A DNA stretch of 40,731 bases from a bacterium (GTDB lineage: Bacteria; Bacillota_I; Bacilli_A; Acholeplasmatales; JAEDCM01): the NCBI GenBank assembly GCA_024694145.1, contig JAILKD010000085.1, positions 1 to 40,731 of the forward strand, in the 5' to 3' direction. Of the stretch, positions 1 through 6,578 are shown one piece after another (within the stretch, counting starts at the first letter, position 1; each line of letters opens with the position of its first letter). Made by a program: the position numbers and the translations under genes. The notes under the pieces are model-generated. The model was not told where the DNA came from and made no database searches. It saw only the letters and a program-made list of their open reading frames with translations.

Positions 1-299
1 TCTTCTTTTTGAAATAGAAGTATTTTTTTAAATTCTATATCATTATTAAGCAAAATTTTTATTACTTTATTATCATATAAAAATGTTGTTTTATAGTTTT
101 TTTTCTGATAAATCTTAACATTTTGCTTATTATTTATAATGTTTTCAAGTAAAAGAGAACTAATTCTTCTTGAGACTGTAAGATTTTTTATTTTTGTTAA
201 AATTGATAAGTTTTTTCTATCAATCCATATTTTATCAGCTAAAAAGTCGTATAATAACTCAGTTTCTTCATATTTTAGTGTTATATAATCGCACTTCAT
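1..299 (-). CDS. Partial protein of unknown function, possible HTH segment
   Basis: An open minus-strand frame runs from an ATG at 299 (complement) off the left edge, about 99 codons without a stop. It starts MKCDYITLKYEETELLYDFL and is rich in Lys, Ile, Asn and Leu. A good ribosome binding site, GGAGAG, lies about 8 bases before the start. The segment around residues 30-50 (LSILTKIKNLTVSRRISSLL) could be a helix-turn-helix of the kind found in Mga/PRD-like regulators, but this is a guess from one short motif. It is divergent from the PadR operon. Only the N-terminus is visible, so no function is assigned. Confidence 0.6.
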   Translation of the reverse strand, partial: MKCDYITLKYEETELLYDFLADKIWIDRKNLSILTKIKNLTVSRRISSLLLENIINNKQNVKIYQKKNYKTTFLYDNKVIKILLNNDIEFKKILLFQKE

Positions 300-378
300 T
301 TTATCACTCTCCATTACTATATATACGTTTAAAAATCTTATTTTTCGCTAAAAAATTAAAAAAATTTAAATATTATGC

Positions 379-407
379 TTGACATAATACTATGCGAGGC
401 GTAATAT
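379..407 (+). promoter_or_regulatory. Sigma-A-type promoter of the PadR operon
   Basis: A consensus TTGACA at 379-384 is followed by a 17-base spacer and TAATAT at 402-407. This is the best -35/-10 pair in the window. The predicted transcript starts near 414, giving a leader of only about 15 bases before the padR-like ATG at 429. The spacer and -10 are covered by a palindrome. Confidence 0.85.
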
Positions 408-409
408 TA
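385..409. promoter_or_regulatory. Palindromic operator over the PadR promoter
   Basis: Left arm TAATACTATGC (385-395), centre GAG, right arm GCGTAATATTA (399-409). Nine of eleven arm positions are complementary. It covers the spacer and the -10 box, so a bound dimer would block RNA polymerase. PadR-family repressors commonly autoregulate through such AT-rich dyads; binding by the adjacent PadR protein is inferred. Confidence 0.65.
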
Positions 410-428
410 TATGTGTGGAGGTATTAAA

Positions 429-746
429 ATGAACGTACAATTAAAAAGAGGGTTAATCGATGTATGTGTATTAGCCGCGCTCAGGAGTGAAGATTCGTAC
501 GGGTATAAAATAATATCTGATCTAGACAGTGTTATAAAGCTTAGTGAATCAACGCTATATCCGGTCTTGAAACGACTTGAAGGGCAAAACTATTTAAAGA
601 CATATACAAAAGATTTTAACGGAAGACTTAGAAAGTATTATCAAATAACAGAATCTGGTAAGAAAAGAATTATTGAATTTATGGTCGAATGGGAAGAAAT
701 GGAAAGAGTATTGAACTTTATATCTCATAAGGGAGGAACGAGATAA
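429..746 (+). CDS. PadR-family transcriptional regulator
   Basis: This 105-residue protein is almost only a winged helix domain of the PadR family. It shows the family pattern LKRGLIDVCVLAALRSEDSYGYKI followed by the recognition region STLYPVLKRLEGQNYLK and the wing GRLRKYYQITESGKK. The start is placed at 429 because GGAGGT (417-422) stands 6 bases upstream; an in-frame ATG at 411 precedes that site and is unlikely to be used. The stop overlaps the start of the next gene by one base. In other Firmicutes, small PadR proteins sit in front of DUF1700 and DUF4097 genes and repress the operon; the same layout is seen here. The effector is unknown. Confidence 0.9.
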   Translation: MNVQLKRGLIDVCVLAALRSEDSYGYKIISDLDSVIKLSESTLYPVLKRLEGQNYLKTYTKDFNGRLRKYYQITESGKKRIIEFMVEWEEMERVLNFISHKGGTR

Positions 747-1339
747 TGAATAAGAAAGAGTTTATTAATGAATTAGAATCAAGAATTAGAAAATATCCTG
801 ATTATAAAGAAATAATTGATTACTATAATGAAGTAATCCAAGATAAAATTGATATGAATTATATGACTGAAGATGAAGCAGTTGCTTCACTTGGAAGTTT
901 GGATGAAATTTGTAGAAACATAGAAGAACAAAGAGCTCAAGTTAGAGATGAAGAAATCAAAGAAGTAAAGGCCTCTATTAATACTAACTCTGAAAATAAA
1001 AAGGTTGAAGAACCAAAGGAGACAACAAAAAGAGTTAGTGGCGGTAAGAGATTTGTTTATGTAATATGGACAATTGCTACTGTAATATTCTGCATAGCTT
1101 CAATTTCAGTTATGATTGCTGCTATAACATTCTTGATTAGTACAATAGTAATTATGGCTTCATCAGCAACAACACTTACAATTAGTACTTCAATGGCAAT
1201 GTTTATATTTGGAATAGGATTATTCTTATTTGGTATTTCAATTATTGGTGTACACTATTCAAAGGTATTAGTTAGATTCATATTTACTCATCGCCCTAGA
1301 TGGAATAAAAATGTAAGAAAGGGCTTAGTTGGTGAATAA
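746..1339 (+). CDS. DUF1700 (HAAS-type) membrane protein
   Basis: A 197-residue protein with an N-terminal soluble helical domain of about 65 residues typical of DUF1700/HAAS: it begins MNKKEFINELESRI, then has the PDYKEIIDYYNEVIQDK helix and an 'MTEDEAVASLGSLDEI' segment. A charged linker (about 70-105) leads to two or three hydrophobic segments between about 107 and 180, so the protein is anchored in the membrane with the N-terminal domain probably cytoplasmic. It overlaps padR by one base and is preceded by GGAGG. Proteins of this family accompany PadR regulators and DUF4097 proteins and are thought to act in envelope stress sensing; the exact function is not established. Confidence 0.85.
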   Translation: MNKKEFINELESRIRKYPDYKEIIDYYNEVIQDKIDMNYMTEDEAVASLGSLDEICRNIEEQRAQVRDEEIKEVKASINTNSENKKVEEPKETTKRVSGGKRFVYVIWTIATVIFCIASISVMIAAITFLISTIVIMASSATTLTISTSMAMFIFGIGLFLFGISIIGVHYSKVLVRFIFTHRPRWNKNVRKGLVGE

Positions 1340-1340
1340 T

Positions 1341-2213
1341 ATGGGAAAAGGAACAGGTGTAGTTTTATTTGGAATAGCCCTATCTATTGCTGGTGCAGTT
1401 ATAGCTGGTGTTAATGCAAGAGGTGCATATAATGCATTTAAAGAGATAGAGGATTCTGCGAATGTTGAAACTGGTCATATTGATCTAACTGATAATAAAA
1501 AAATAAGTGTAGAACTTGATAGTGGAACACTTAATATTCATCACTCAACAACAACTTCTTATGTAGATTATTCAGTATTAAAATATTTTACTGTAGAATA
1601 CGATAAAGAAAGTAATGAAGTTGAAATGAAAGTAAAACCTAAGTATAGAATTATTTCATGGCTTCCATTTATAGGTACATTAAATAAAAATACTTCTAAA
1701 GTTGATGTATACTTAACTGATCAAGATTATGATGCATTTTTTGATTTAAATGCCGGATCATTTAACATAAACGATGACTTTAATTTCTCTAGTTTAACTG
1801 TAGAAGTAAGTGCCGGAGAATTTAATTGTAATGGTAATTTAAATGTTAGTGGAGATACTACACTTAAGGTAAGTGCCGGAGAATTAAATTTAAATGGTAA
1901 TCTAACAGGAACAAAAAATGCACAATTAAAAGTAAGTGCCGGAGATTTAAAAGTTAAATACGTTGAAGCTGAAACTGTTAATGTAAAAATTAGTGCTGGT
2001 GATATAAATGCTAAAGTTAAATCAGATAATATTACATTTGGTATTAGCGCTGGAGACTTAGATATGGATATCGTTGGTAAAAAAGAAGATTACACTATTA
2101 ATATTAAGAAATCTGCAGGTTCATGTAATATTAAGAGTAGTGATGGTGGCAAAAAGAAATTAGACGGGAAAATAAGTGCCGGTAAAGCCACAATAGATTT
2201 TGTTGAGGAATAA
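1341..2213 (+). CDS. DUF4097-family adhesin-like protein
   Basis: This 290-residue protein has an N-terminal hydrophobic segment (about 6-27) that could be a signal anchor, followed by a repetitive beta-rich domain of the DUF4097 family. The C-terminal half is a ladder of eight (S/N)AG motifs at residues 137, 157, 178, 199, 218, 236, 258 and 279, a period close to 20 residues, as expected for a right-handed beta-solenoid. The ATG at 1341 is chosen because GGTGA (1331-1335) lies just upstream; alternative TTG/GTG codons at 1329 and 1332 lie inside the upstream gene and lack a binding site. It is the third gene of the PadR operon. Likely exported or membrane-bound; the molecular role is unknown. 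Confidence 0.85.
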   Translation: MGKGTGVVLFGIALSIAGAVIAGVNARGAYNAFKEIEDSANVETGHIDLTDNKKISVELDSGTLNIHHSTTTSYVDYSVLKYFTVEYDKESNEVEMKVKPKYRIISWLPFIGTLNKNTSKVDVYLTDQDYDAFFDLNAGSFNINDDFNFSSLTVEVSAGEFNCNGNLNVSGDTTLKVSAGELNLNGNLTGTKNAQLKVSAGDLKVKYVEAETVNVKISAGDINAKVKSDNITFGISAGDLDMDIVGKKEDYTINIKKSAGSCNIKSSDGGKKKLDGKISAGKATIDFVEE

Positions 2214-2216
2214 TAA

Positions 2217-2294
2217 ATGGTTTTAGCCATTGTATTAATCACAACAATTGTTTCGAAACATCTTAAGAAAAAGAAGAAGGAAACTATCGTTTAG
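2217..2294 (+). CDS. Possible 25-residue membrane microprotein
   Basis: A short frame starts at ATG 2217, eight bases after GAGG (2205-2208), a well-placed ribosome binding site inside the end of the DUF4097 gene. The peptide begins MVLAIVLITTIVS, a short hydrophobic stretch, then has a run of five lysines and ends ETIV. One hydrophobic helix followed by a basic tail fits a single-pass membrane microprotein with the tail in the cytoplasm. Its last codons form part of the terminator stem at 2277-2301. No family is recognised. It may be a real fourth gene of the operon or a chance frame; spacing and binding site favour the former. Confidence 0.45.
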   Translation: MVLAIVLITTIVSKHLKKKKKETIV

Positions 2295-2304
2295 TTTCCT
2301 TTTT
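2277..2304 (+). terminator. Intrinsic terminator of the PadR operon
   Basis: A perfect 10-base-pair stem, AAGGAAACTA (2277-2286) with TAGTTTCCTT (2292-2301), closes a five-base loop and is followed by a T run. It overlaps the last codons and stop of the possible microprotein. Confidence 0.85.
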
Positions 2305-2330
2305 CATTATATGAAAGCGTATCAAAATAC

Positions 2331-2359
2331 TTTACTTAGTAAACTTTATTTAGTATACT
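2331..2359 (+). promoter_or_regulatory. Promoter of the MarR/ABC exporter operon
   Basis: TTTACT (2331-2336), a 17-base spacer and TATACT (2354-2359) form a plausible sigma-A-type promoter 19 bases before the marR-like start. Both boxes lie inside palindromes, so transcription is probably controlled by a dimeric regulator. Confidence 0.65.
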
Positions 2360-2361
2360 AA
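2331..2361. promoter_or_regulatory. Twin palindromes, likely MarR operator
   Basis: TTTACTTAGTAAA (2331-2343) is symmetric about its central T and covers the -35 box. TTAGTATACTAA (2350-2361) is a perfect 12-base palindrome and covers the -10 box. Their centres are about 18-19 bases apart and they share the half-site TTAGTA. The arrangement suits two MarR-type dimers on the promoter of their own operon; binding is inferred. Confidence 0.6.
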
Positions 2362-2377
2362 TTAGGGTGGTGATTTA

Positions 2378-2776
2378 ATGAGTGACAAGAATGAAGTTAA
2401 AGATTTCTTAGATTTAATTAGATTAGCTAATCATAAGATTAATCTACCATGTTCAATCGAAGTATTTTTACTATTAGAAATCAAATATCATAAAAACATA
2501 ACGGCAAGTATAATTGCAAATAAATATCATGTTACTATTCCAGCAATCATGCATAAGCTTGATGCTTTAATTAATAACGATTATTTAATTAAGAGTGTTG
2601 ATGAATTTGACAAAAGAAAAAAGTATTATTCACTTACACCAAAAGCAAATATGCTTTTAGATGATAACAAAAAAATAATTGATGAAAAAATCAATAATTT
2701 ATTTAATTATCTAGCAAGTGATAAAGATGAATTAATAAGAATTCTAAAGAAGATTTGTGAAATGGAGGAAGTATAG
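2378..2776 (+). CDS. MarR-family transcriptional regulator
   Basis: A 132-residue winged-helix protein of MarR type. The helix-turn-helix lies around residues 45-75 (TASIIANKYHVTIPAIMHKL) and the wing around 80-95, where DEFDKRKKYYSLTPKA matches the 'D.RD.R...L.LT.KG' pattern of the family. The start at 2378 follows GGTGGTGA. The gene ends directly before the ABC transporter start, so the three genes form one operon. By analogy with MarR-linked multidrug exporters it probably represses this operon and is released by a small molecule carried by the pump; the ligand cannot be read from the sequence. Confidence 0.88.
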   Translation: MSDKNEVKDFLDLIRLANHKINLPCSIEVFLLLEIKYHKNITASIIANKYHVTIPAIMHKLDALINNDYLIKSVDEFDKRKKYYSLTPKANMLLDDNKKIIDEKINNLFNYLASDKDELIRILKKICEMEEV

Positions 2777-4531
2777 ATGTTTAAGTTTTTAAAATATTTA
2801 AAGCCTTACTGGTTTTTAGTATTATTAACAATAATATTTGTTATATTAGAAGCTCAGTTTGAACTTAAATTACCTGAATATATTAGTCAAGTAATGTATT
2901 CTGTAATGGGTTATGAAACTGATCCTGCTGGAAACAAAGTAATGGCATTAAGTTTATTAATACCTATAATGATTTTAATATCTGTTGGAGCATGTGTTAG
3001 TGCAATACTTTCTGCCTTCTTCAGTGCAAAAGCTGGTGCAGGCATGGCTCGTGATATGAGAAAGAAAGTATTTGATAAGGTTCAAGGATTTTCAATGGAA
3101 GAAATTGAACACTTCTCAACAGGTAGTTTAATCACAAGAAGTACTAATGATATTAACCAAGTACAAATGACTGTAATTATGGCACTTAAATTCTTAATAA
3201 AATGTCCAGCTATGGCCATTACCGCGATTATTAAGGTTGTTAGAATAAGCCCTACAATTAGTGGTGTAATTGGTATTGGTGTATTAGTTTTAATTGGTTC
3301 AATTATTATAATATTTGCAATAGTTATTCCACGTTTTAAAGTATTACAAAAGTGTACTGATAACTTTAATAAGATGGGTAGAGAAGAGTTAACAGGTATT
3401 AGAGTTATTAGAGCTTATAATGCAGAAGATTATGAAAAGAATAAATATGAAGAAGTAAATGATAAGAACTATAACAATATGAAAGCTATTGACTATACAA
3501 TGGGTATAGTTAATCCACTTTTAACTATTTTAATGAATGGTTTAATTGTTGTTATTATGTTAGTAGCTGCAGCATTAATTAAAGATATGAAATTTACTGA
3601 TGCAGCTAAGTTATCTGAATTCTTTGGTTATACAATGCATATTGTTATGAGTTTTATGTTCTTAACAGTTGTATTTATATTAATACCTAGAGGTGCTGTA
3701 AGTGCTAAACGTATTAATGAAGTATTAGATACAAAAACAAAAATTGTTGATAAAGATGAAACTATTAATCCTGAAAAACTAGGAACAATAGAATTTGATG
3801 ATGTTAGTTTTATGTATCCTGATGGAAGTGATTATGTTATATCTAATATAAGCTTTAAAGCAAATAAAGGTGAAACAGTTGCTTTAATAGGTTCAACAGG
3901 TTGCGGCAAATCAACAGTAGTTAATCTTATTCCTAGATTCTATGATGTAAGTAGTGGTAAAGTTTTAGTTGATGGAGTTGATGTTAGAGACTTTAGTCAA
4001 TATGAACTTAGAGATAGAATTGGTTTTATTCCACAAAAGGGTGTTTTATTTAGTGGTTCAATTAAAGAAAACATTGATTTTGCAGGGAAAAATGTTAGTG
4101 ATGAAGTAATAGAAAAAAGTGCAAAAATCGCTCAAGCTAGCGAATTTATAGAAGCTAAAGATGAAAAATATAATTATAGAATTAGCCAAGGAGGGCAAAA
4201 CGTTAGTGGTGGTCAAAAGCAAAGACTTGCAATAGCAAGAGCACTTGCTAAAGAAAGTGAAATATACATTTTTGATGATACATTTAGTGCTCTAGATTTT
4301 AAAACAGATAAAAAGTTAAGAAAAGCATTAAAAAGTGAAATGAAAGGTGCAACATGCCTAATAGTAGCACAAAGAATTGGTACTATTATGGATGCAGATA
4401 AAATAATAGTTTTAGATGAAGGTAAAATTGTTGGAATGGGTAAACATAAAGAATTATTAAAGAGTTGTGATGTTTATAAGGAAATTGCCTTATCACAATT
4501 AAGTGAGGAGGAGATCAACAATGCCGCCTAG
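2777..4531 (+). CDS. Heterodimeric ABC exporter subunit, degenerate ATP site
   Basis: A 584-residue type IV (exporter) ABC half-transporter with six hydrophobic segments in the first 320 residues and a C-terminal nucleotide-binding domain. Walker A GSTGCGKST is at about 372-380 and the signature SGGQ at 477-480. In Walker B (IFDD) the usual catalytic Glu is Asp501, and in the H-loop the usual His is Gln532 (VAQRIGTI). These losses are typical of the subunit that supplies the Walker side of the degenerate site in heterodimeric exporters such as BmrCD, LmrCD and TM287/288. The intact signature serves the partner's canonical site. GGAGGA precedes the start; the end overlaps the partner gene by 11 bases. 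The substrate is unknown, possibly drugs or toxic peptides. Confidence 0.92.
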   Translation: MFKFLKYLKPYWFLVLLTIIFVILEAQFELKLPEYISQVMYSVMGYETDPAGNKVMALSLLIPIMILISVGACVSAILSAFFSAKAGAGMARDMRKKVFDKVQGFSMEEIEHFSTGSLITRSTNDINQVQMTVIMALKFLIKCPAMAITAIIKVVRISPTISGVIGIGVLVLIGSIIIIFAIVIPRFKVLQKCTDNFNKMGREELTGIRVIRAYNAEDYEKNKYEEVNDKNYNNMKAIDYTMGIVNPLLTILMNGLIVVIMLVAAALIKDMKFTDAAKLSEFFGYTMHIVMSFMFLTVVFILIPRGAVSAKRINEVLDTKTKIVDKDETINPEKLGTIEFDDVSFMYPDGSDYVISNISFKANKGETVALIGSTGCGKSTVVNLIPRFYDVSSGKVLVDGVDVRDFSQYELRDRIGFIPQKGVLFSGSIKENIDFAGKNVSDEVIEKSAKIAQASEFIEAKDEKYNYRISQGGQNVSGGQKQRLAIARALAKESEIYIFDDTFSALDFKTDKKLRKALKSEMKGATCLIVAQRIGTIMDADKIIVLDEGKIVGMGKHKELLKSCDVYKEIALSQLSEEEINNAA

Positions 4532-6380
4532 AATGGGTAATGGAGAAAGACCTAAAAATAAGAATGTATTTAAAAATTTAGGTCATGTTTTAAAACCTTT
4601 CAAACTATATTTTATTCTAACTATTATTTGTATACTTTTATCTGTTGTAACTGCTATATTAGCTCCAAGACTTACTAGTGAGCTAACTAGTGGTGTAATC
4701 AATAATGGAGCTGTATTTATTGCAAAAAAGAATGCAGGACTTGATGTAGCATTTAATGATAGATTATCATTTAAATTATTAACATTTAATATTGATGTAA
4801 CTATATTTAATTTAGGTATGTCAATTATCATTATTTATCTTGTTGGTTTAGTATTTGGTTATTTTGCAGAAATATTCTTTGTTGTAAAAATAACTGATAA
4901 AATGGGTAAAGATATTAGAACTGATATTAATAATAAAATACATAGATTACCACTTAGCTATTTTGATAGTAATCCTTATGGTGATACTTTAAGTAGAATT
5001 ACAAATGATGTTGATACATTATGTCAAGCTTTCCAACAATCAGGTACAACTCTACTTCAAAGTTTATTCCAAATTGTTGGACTTCCTATTGTAATGTTTA
5101 TTGTTGATTGGAGATTAACATTAGTTTGCTTCATATCAATTCCAGCAAGCTTAATCATCTTAATGCTTATTATGAAGATTAGTAGAAAATACTTTATGGG
5201 TCAACAAATTAAGCTTGGTATAGTTAATGGATATATTGAAGAAATGTATGCTGGACAAACTGTTGTTAAAGCATTTAATGCTGAAGAAAGAACTAAAAAA
5301 CAATTCGGTAATCTTAATGAAGCATTATATAAAGATAACTGGAAAGCCCAGTTCTTAAGCGGTATAATGATGCCTTTAATGGTATTTGTAGCAAATATTG
5401 TTTATGCTTTAGTACTATTTGTTGGTGGAACAATTGCAAAAGGACTACCTGGTGCAGAAGGGGTTGCATTCTTATCAATAATTATCACATTTGTTATTTA
5501 TTCAAGAATGTTTAATAACCAGTTTTCACGTATAGGTCAAGTGTCTGGCCAATTACTAATGGCTGGTGCTGCAGCTGAAAGAATATTTGAATTGTTAGAT
5601 GAAAAAGAAATGACTGATGAATCTAATAAGACTTTAACTTTAAATAATGTTAAAGGTGATATTAAATTTGATCATGTAACATTTGGATATAATCCAGATA
5701 AGATAATTATTAATGATTTTAGTGCTGATATAAAGGCAGGAAGCAAGATTGCTATTGTAGGTCCTACAGGTGCTGGTAAGACTACTCTAGTTAACTTATT
5801 AATGAGATTCTATGATATAAATAGTGGTCATATTTATATTGATGGAATTGATATTAATAATGTAAAAAGAGAAGAGGTACACAAAGTATTTTCGATGGTT
5901 TTACAAGAAACTTGGTTATTCGAAGGTACAGTTAGAGACAACTTATGCTTTGGGCGTGATGATGTAGTTAGTGATGAAGAGTTAATTGAAAAGTCAACTG
6001 AAGCACATATATATCACTACATTTCAACAATGTCTAAAGGCTTTGATACAGTATTAGATGAATCAACTACTATATCACAAGGCCAAAAGCAATTATTCAC
6101 AATTGCAAGAGCAATGATTGAAAATTCACCTTTGATTATTCTTGATGAAGCAACATCTAATATTGATACTCGTACTGAAGTATTAATCCAAAAGGCTATG
6201 GATAAACTTACAAAAGGTAGAACAAGTTTTGTTATAGCACATAGACTTCAAACAATTAAAGATGCTGATTTAATTTTAGTAATGAATAAAGGTAATATTG
6301 TTGAACAAGGTAGACATGAAGAATTACTAGAAAAGAAAGGCTTCTACGCAGATTTATATTATTCACAATTTGAAGATTAA
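4521..6380 (+). CDS. Heterodimeric ABC exporter subunit, canonical ATP site
   Basis: A 619-residue ABC exporter half with an N-terminal membrane domain (about 25-335) and C-terminal ATPase. Walker A GPTGAGKTT starts at about 414, Walker B ILDE has catalytic Glu543, and the H-loop His is at 574 (IAHRLQTI). The ABC signature is altered to SQGQ (519-522) instead of SGGQ. This complements the upstream subunit: intact Walker motifs here with the intact signature there make one working site, and the altered signature here meets the degraded Walker motifs there. The start at 4521 is supported by AGGAGGAGA; an upstream in-frame GTG at 4503 precedes that site. Relatives include YheH/LmrD-type multidrug exporters. 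Confidence 0.92.
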   Translation: MPPRMGNGERPKNKNVFKNLGHVLKPFKLYFILTIICILLSVVTAILAPRLTSELTSGVINNGAVFIAKKNAGLDVAFNDRLSFKLLTFNIDVTIFNLGMSIIIIYLVGLVFGYFAEIFFVVKITDKMGKDIRTDINNKIHRLPLSYFDSNPYGDTLSRITNDVDTLCQAFQQSGTTLLQSLFQIVGLPIVMFIVDWRLTLVCFISIPASLIILMLIMKISRKYFMGQQIKLGIVNGYIEEMYAGQTVVKAFNAEERTKKQFGNLNEALYKDNWKAQFLSGIMMPLMVFVANIVYALVLFVGGTIAKGLPGAEGVAFLSIIITFVIYSRMFNNQFSRIGQVSGQLLMAGAAAERIFELLDEKEMTDESNKTLTLNNVKGDIKFDHVTFGYNPDKIIINDFSADIKAGSKIAIVGPTGAGKTTLVNLLMRFYDINSGHIYIDGIDINNVKREEVHKVFSMVLQETWLFEGTVRDNLCFGRDDVVSDEELIEKSTEAHIYHYISTMSKGFDTVLDESTTISQGQKQLFTIARAMIENSPLIILDEATSNIDTRTEVLIQKAMDKLTKGRTSFVIAHRLQTIKDADLILVMNKGNIVEQGRHEELLEKKGFYADLYYSQFED

Positions 6381-6389
6381 TATCTAAAG

Positions 6390-6414
6390 ACTCACTCGAA
6401 AGGGTGAGTTTTTA
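6390..6414 (+). terminator. Intrinsic terminator of the ABC exporter operon
   Basis: The stem ACTCACTC/GGGTGAGT (6390-6397 with 6402-6409, one wobble pair) closes a GAAA tetraloop and is followed by TTTTT. It lies 9 bases after the exporter stop codon. Confidence 0.9.
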
Positions 6415-6424
6415 TTATAGTTTT

Positions 6425-6485
6425 ATACATTTGTGGCTAAAATGTATCATAAGTCAGTGAAAAAAGTAAATTAATTGTTACTTTT
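6425..6485. promoter_or_regulatory. Two inverted repeats upstream of the cyclase operon
   Basis: A perfect 8-base inverted repeat, ATACATTT (6425-6432) and AAATGTAT (6440-6447), has a 7-base centre. A second, AAAAGTAA (6462-6469) and TTACTTTT (6478-6485), has an 8-base centre and ends 3 bases before the predicted -35 box. Neither is followed by a T run, so they look like protein binding sites and not terminators. The binding protein is unknown. Confidence 0.45.
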
Positions 6486-6488
6486 CTA

Positions 6489-6518
6489 TTGAATATATAT
6501 AAATATATATTATATAAT
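6489..6518 (+). promoter_or_regulatory. Predicted promoter of the cyclase/FecR/LRR operon
   Basis: TTGAAT (6489-6494), an 18-base spacer of alternating A and T, and TATAAT (6513-6518). The predicted start near 6525 leaves a leader of about 50 bases before the ATG at 6579. Confidence 0.6.
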
Positions 6519-6578
6519 GTAGGTGATTTTTGAAAAAATATATTTTTAAAATTAATTTTAAAAAAGGAAAAAAACGAT

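Noticed and set aside
194-382. Plus-strand frame of 62 codons
   Set aside because: It overlaps the better-supported minus-strand partial gene, has no ribosome binding site and a composition typical of AT-rich noise.
6443-6475. Short ATG frame of 10 codons before the cyclase operon
   Set aside because: It has no ribosome binding site and lies upstream of the predicted transcription start.
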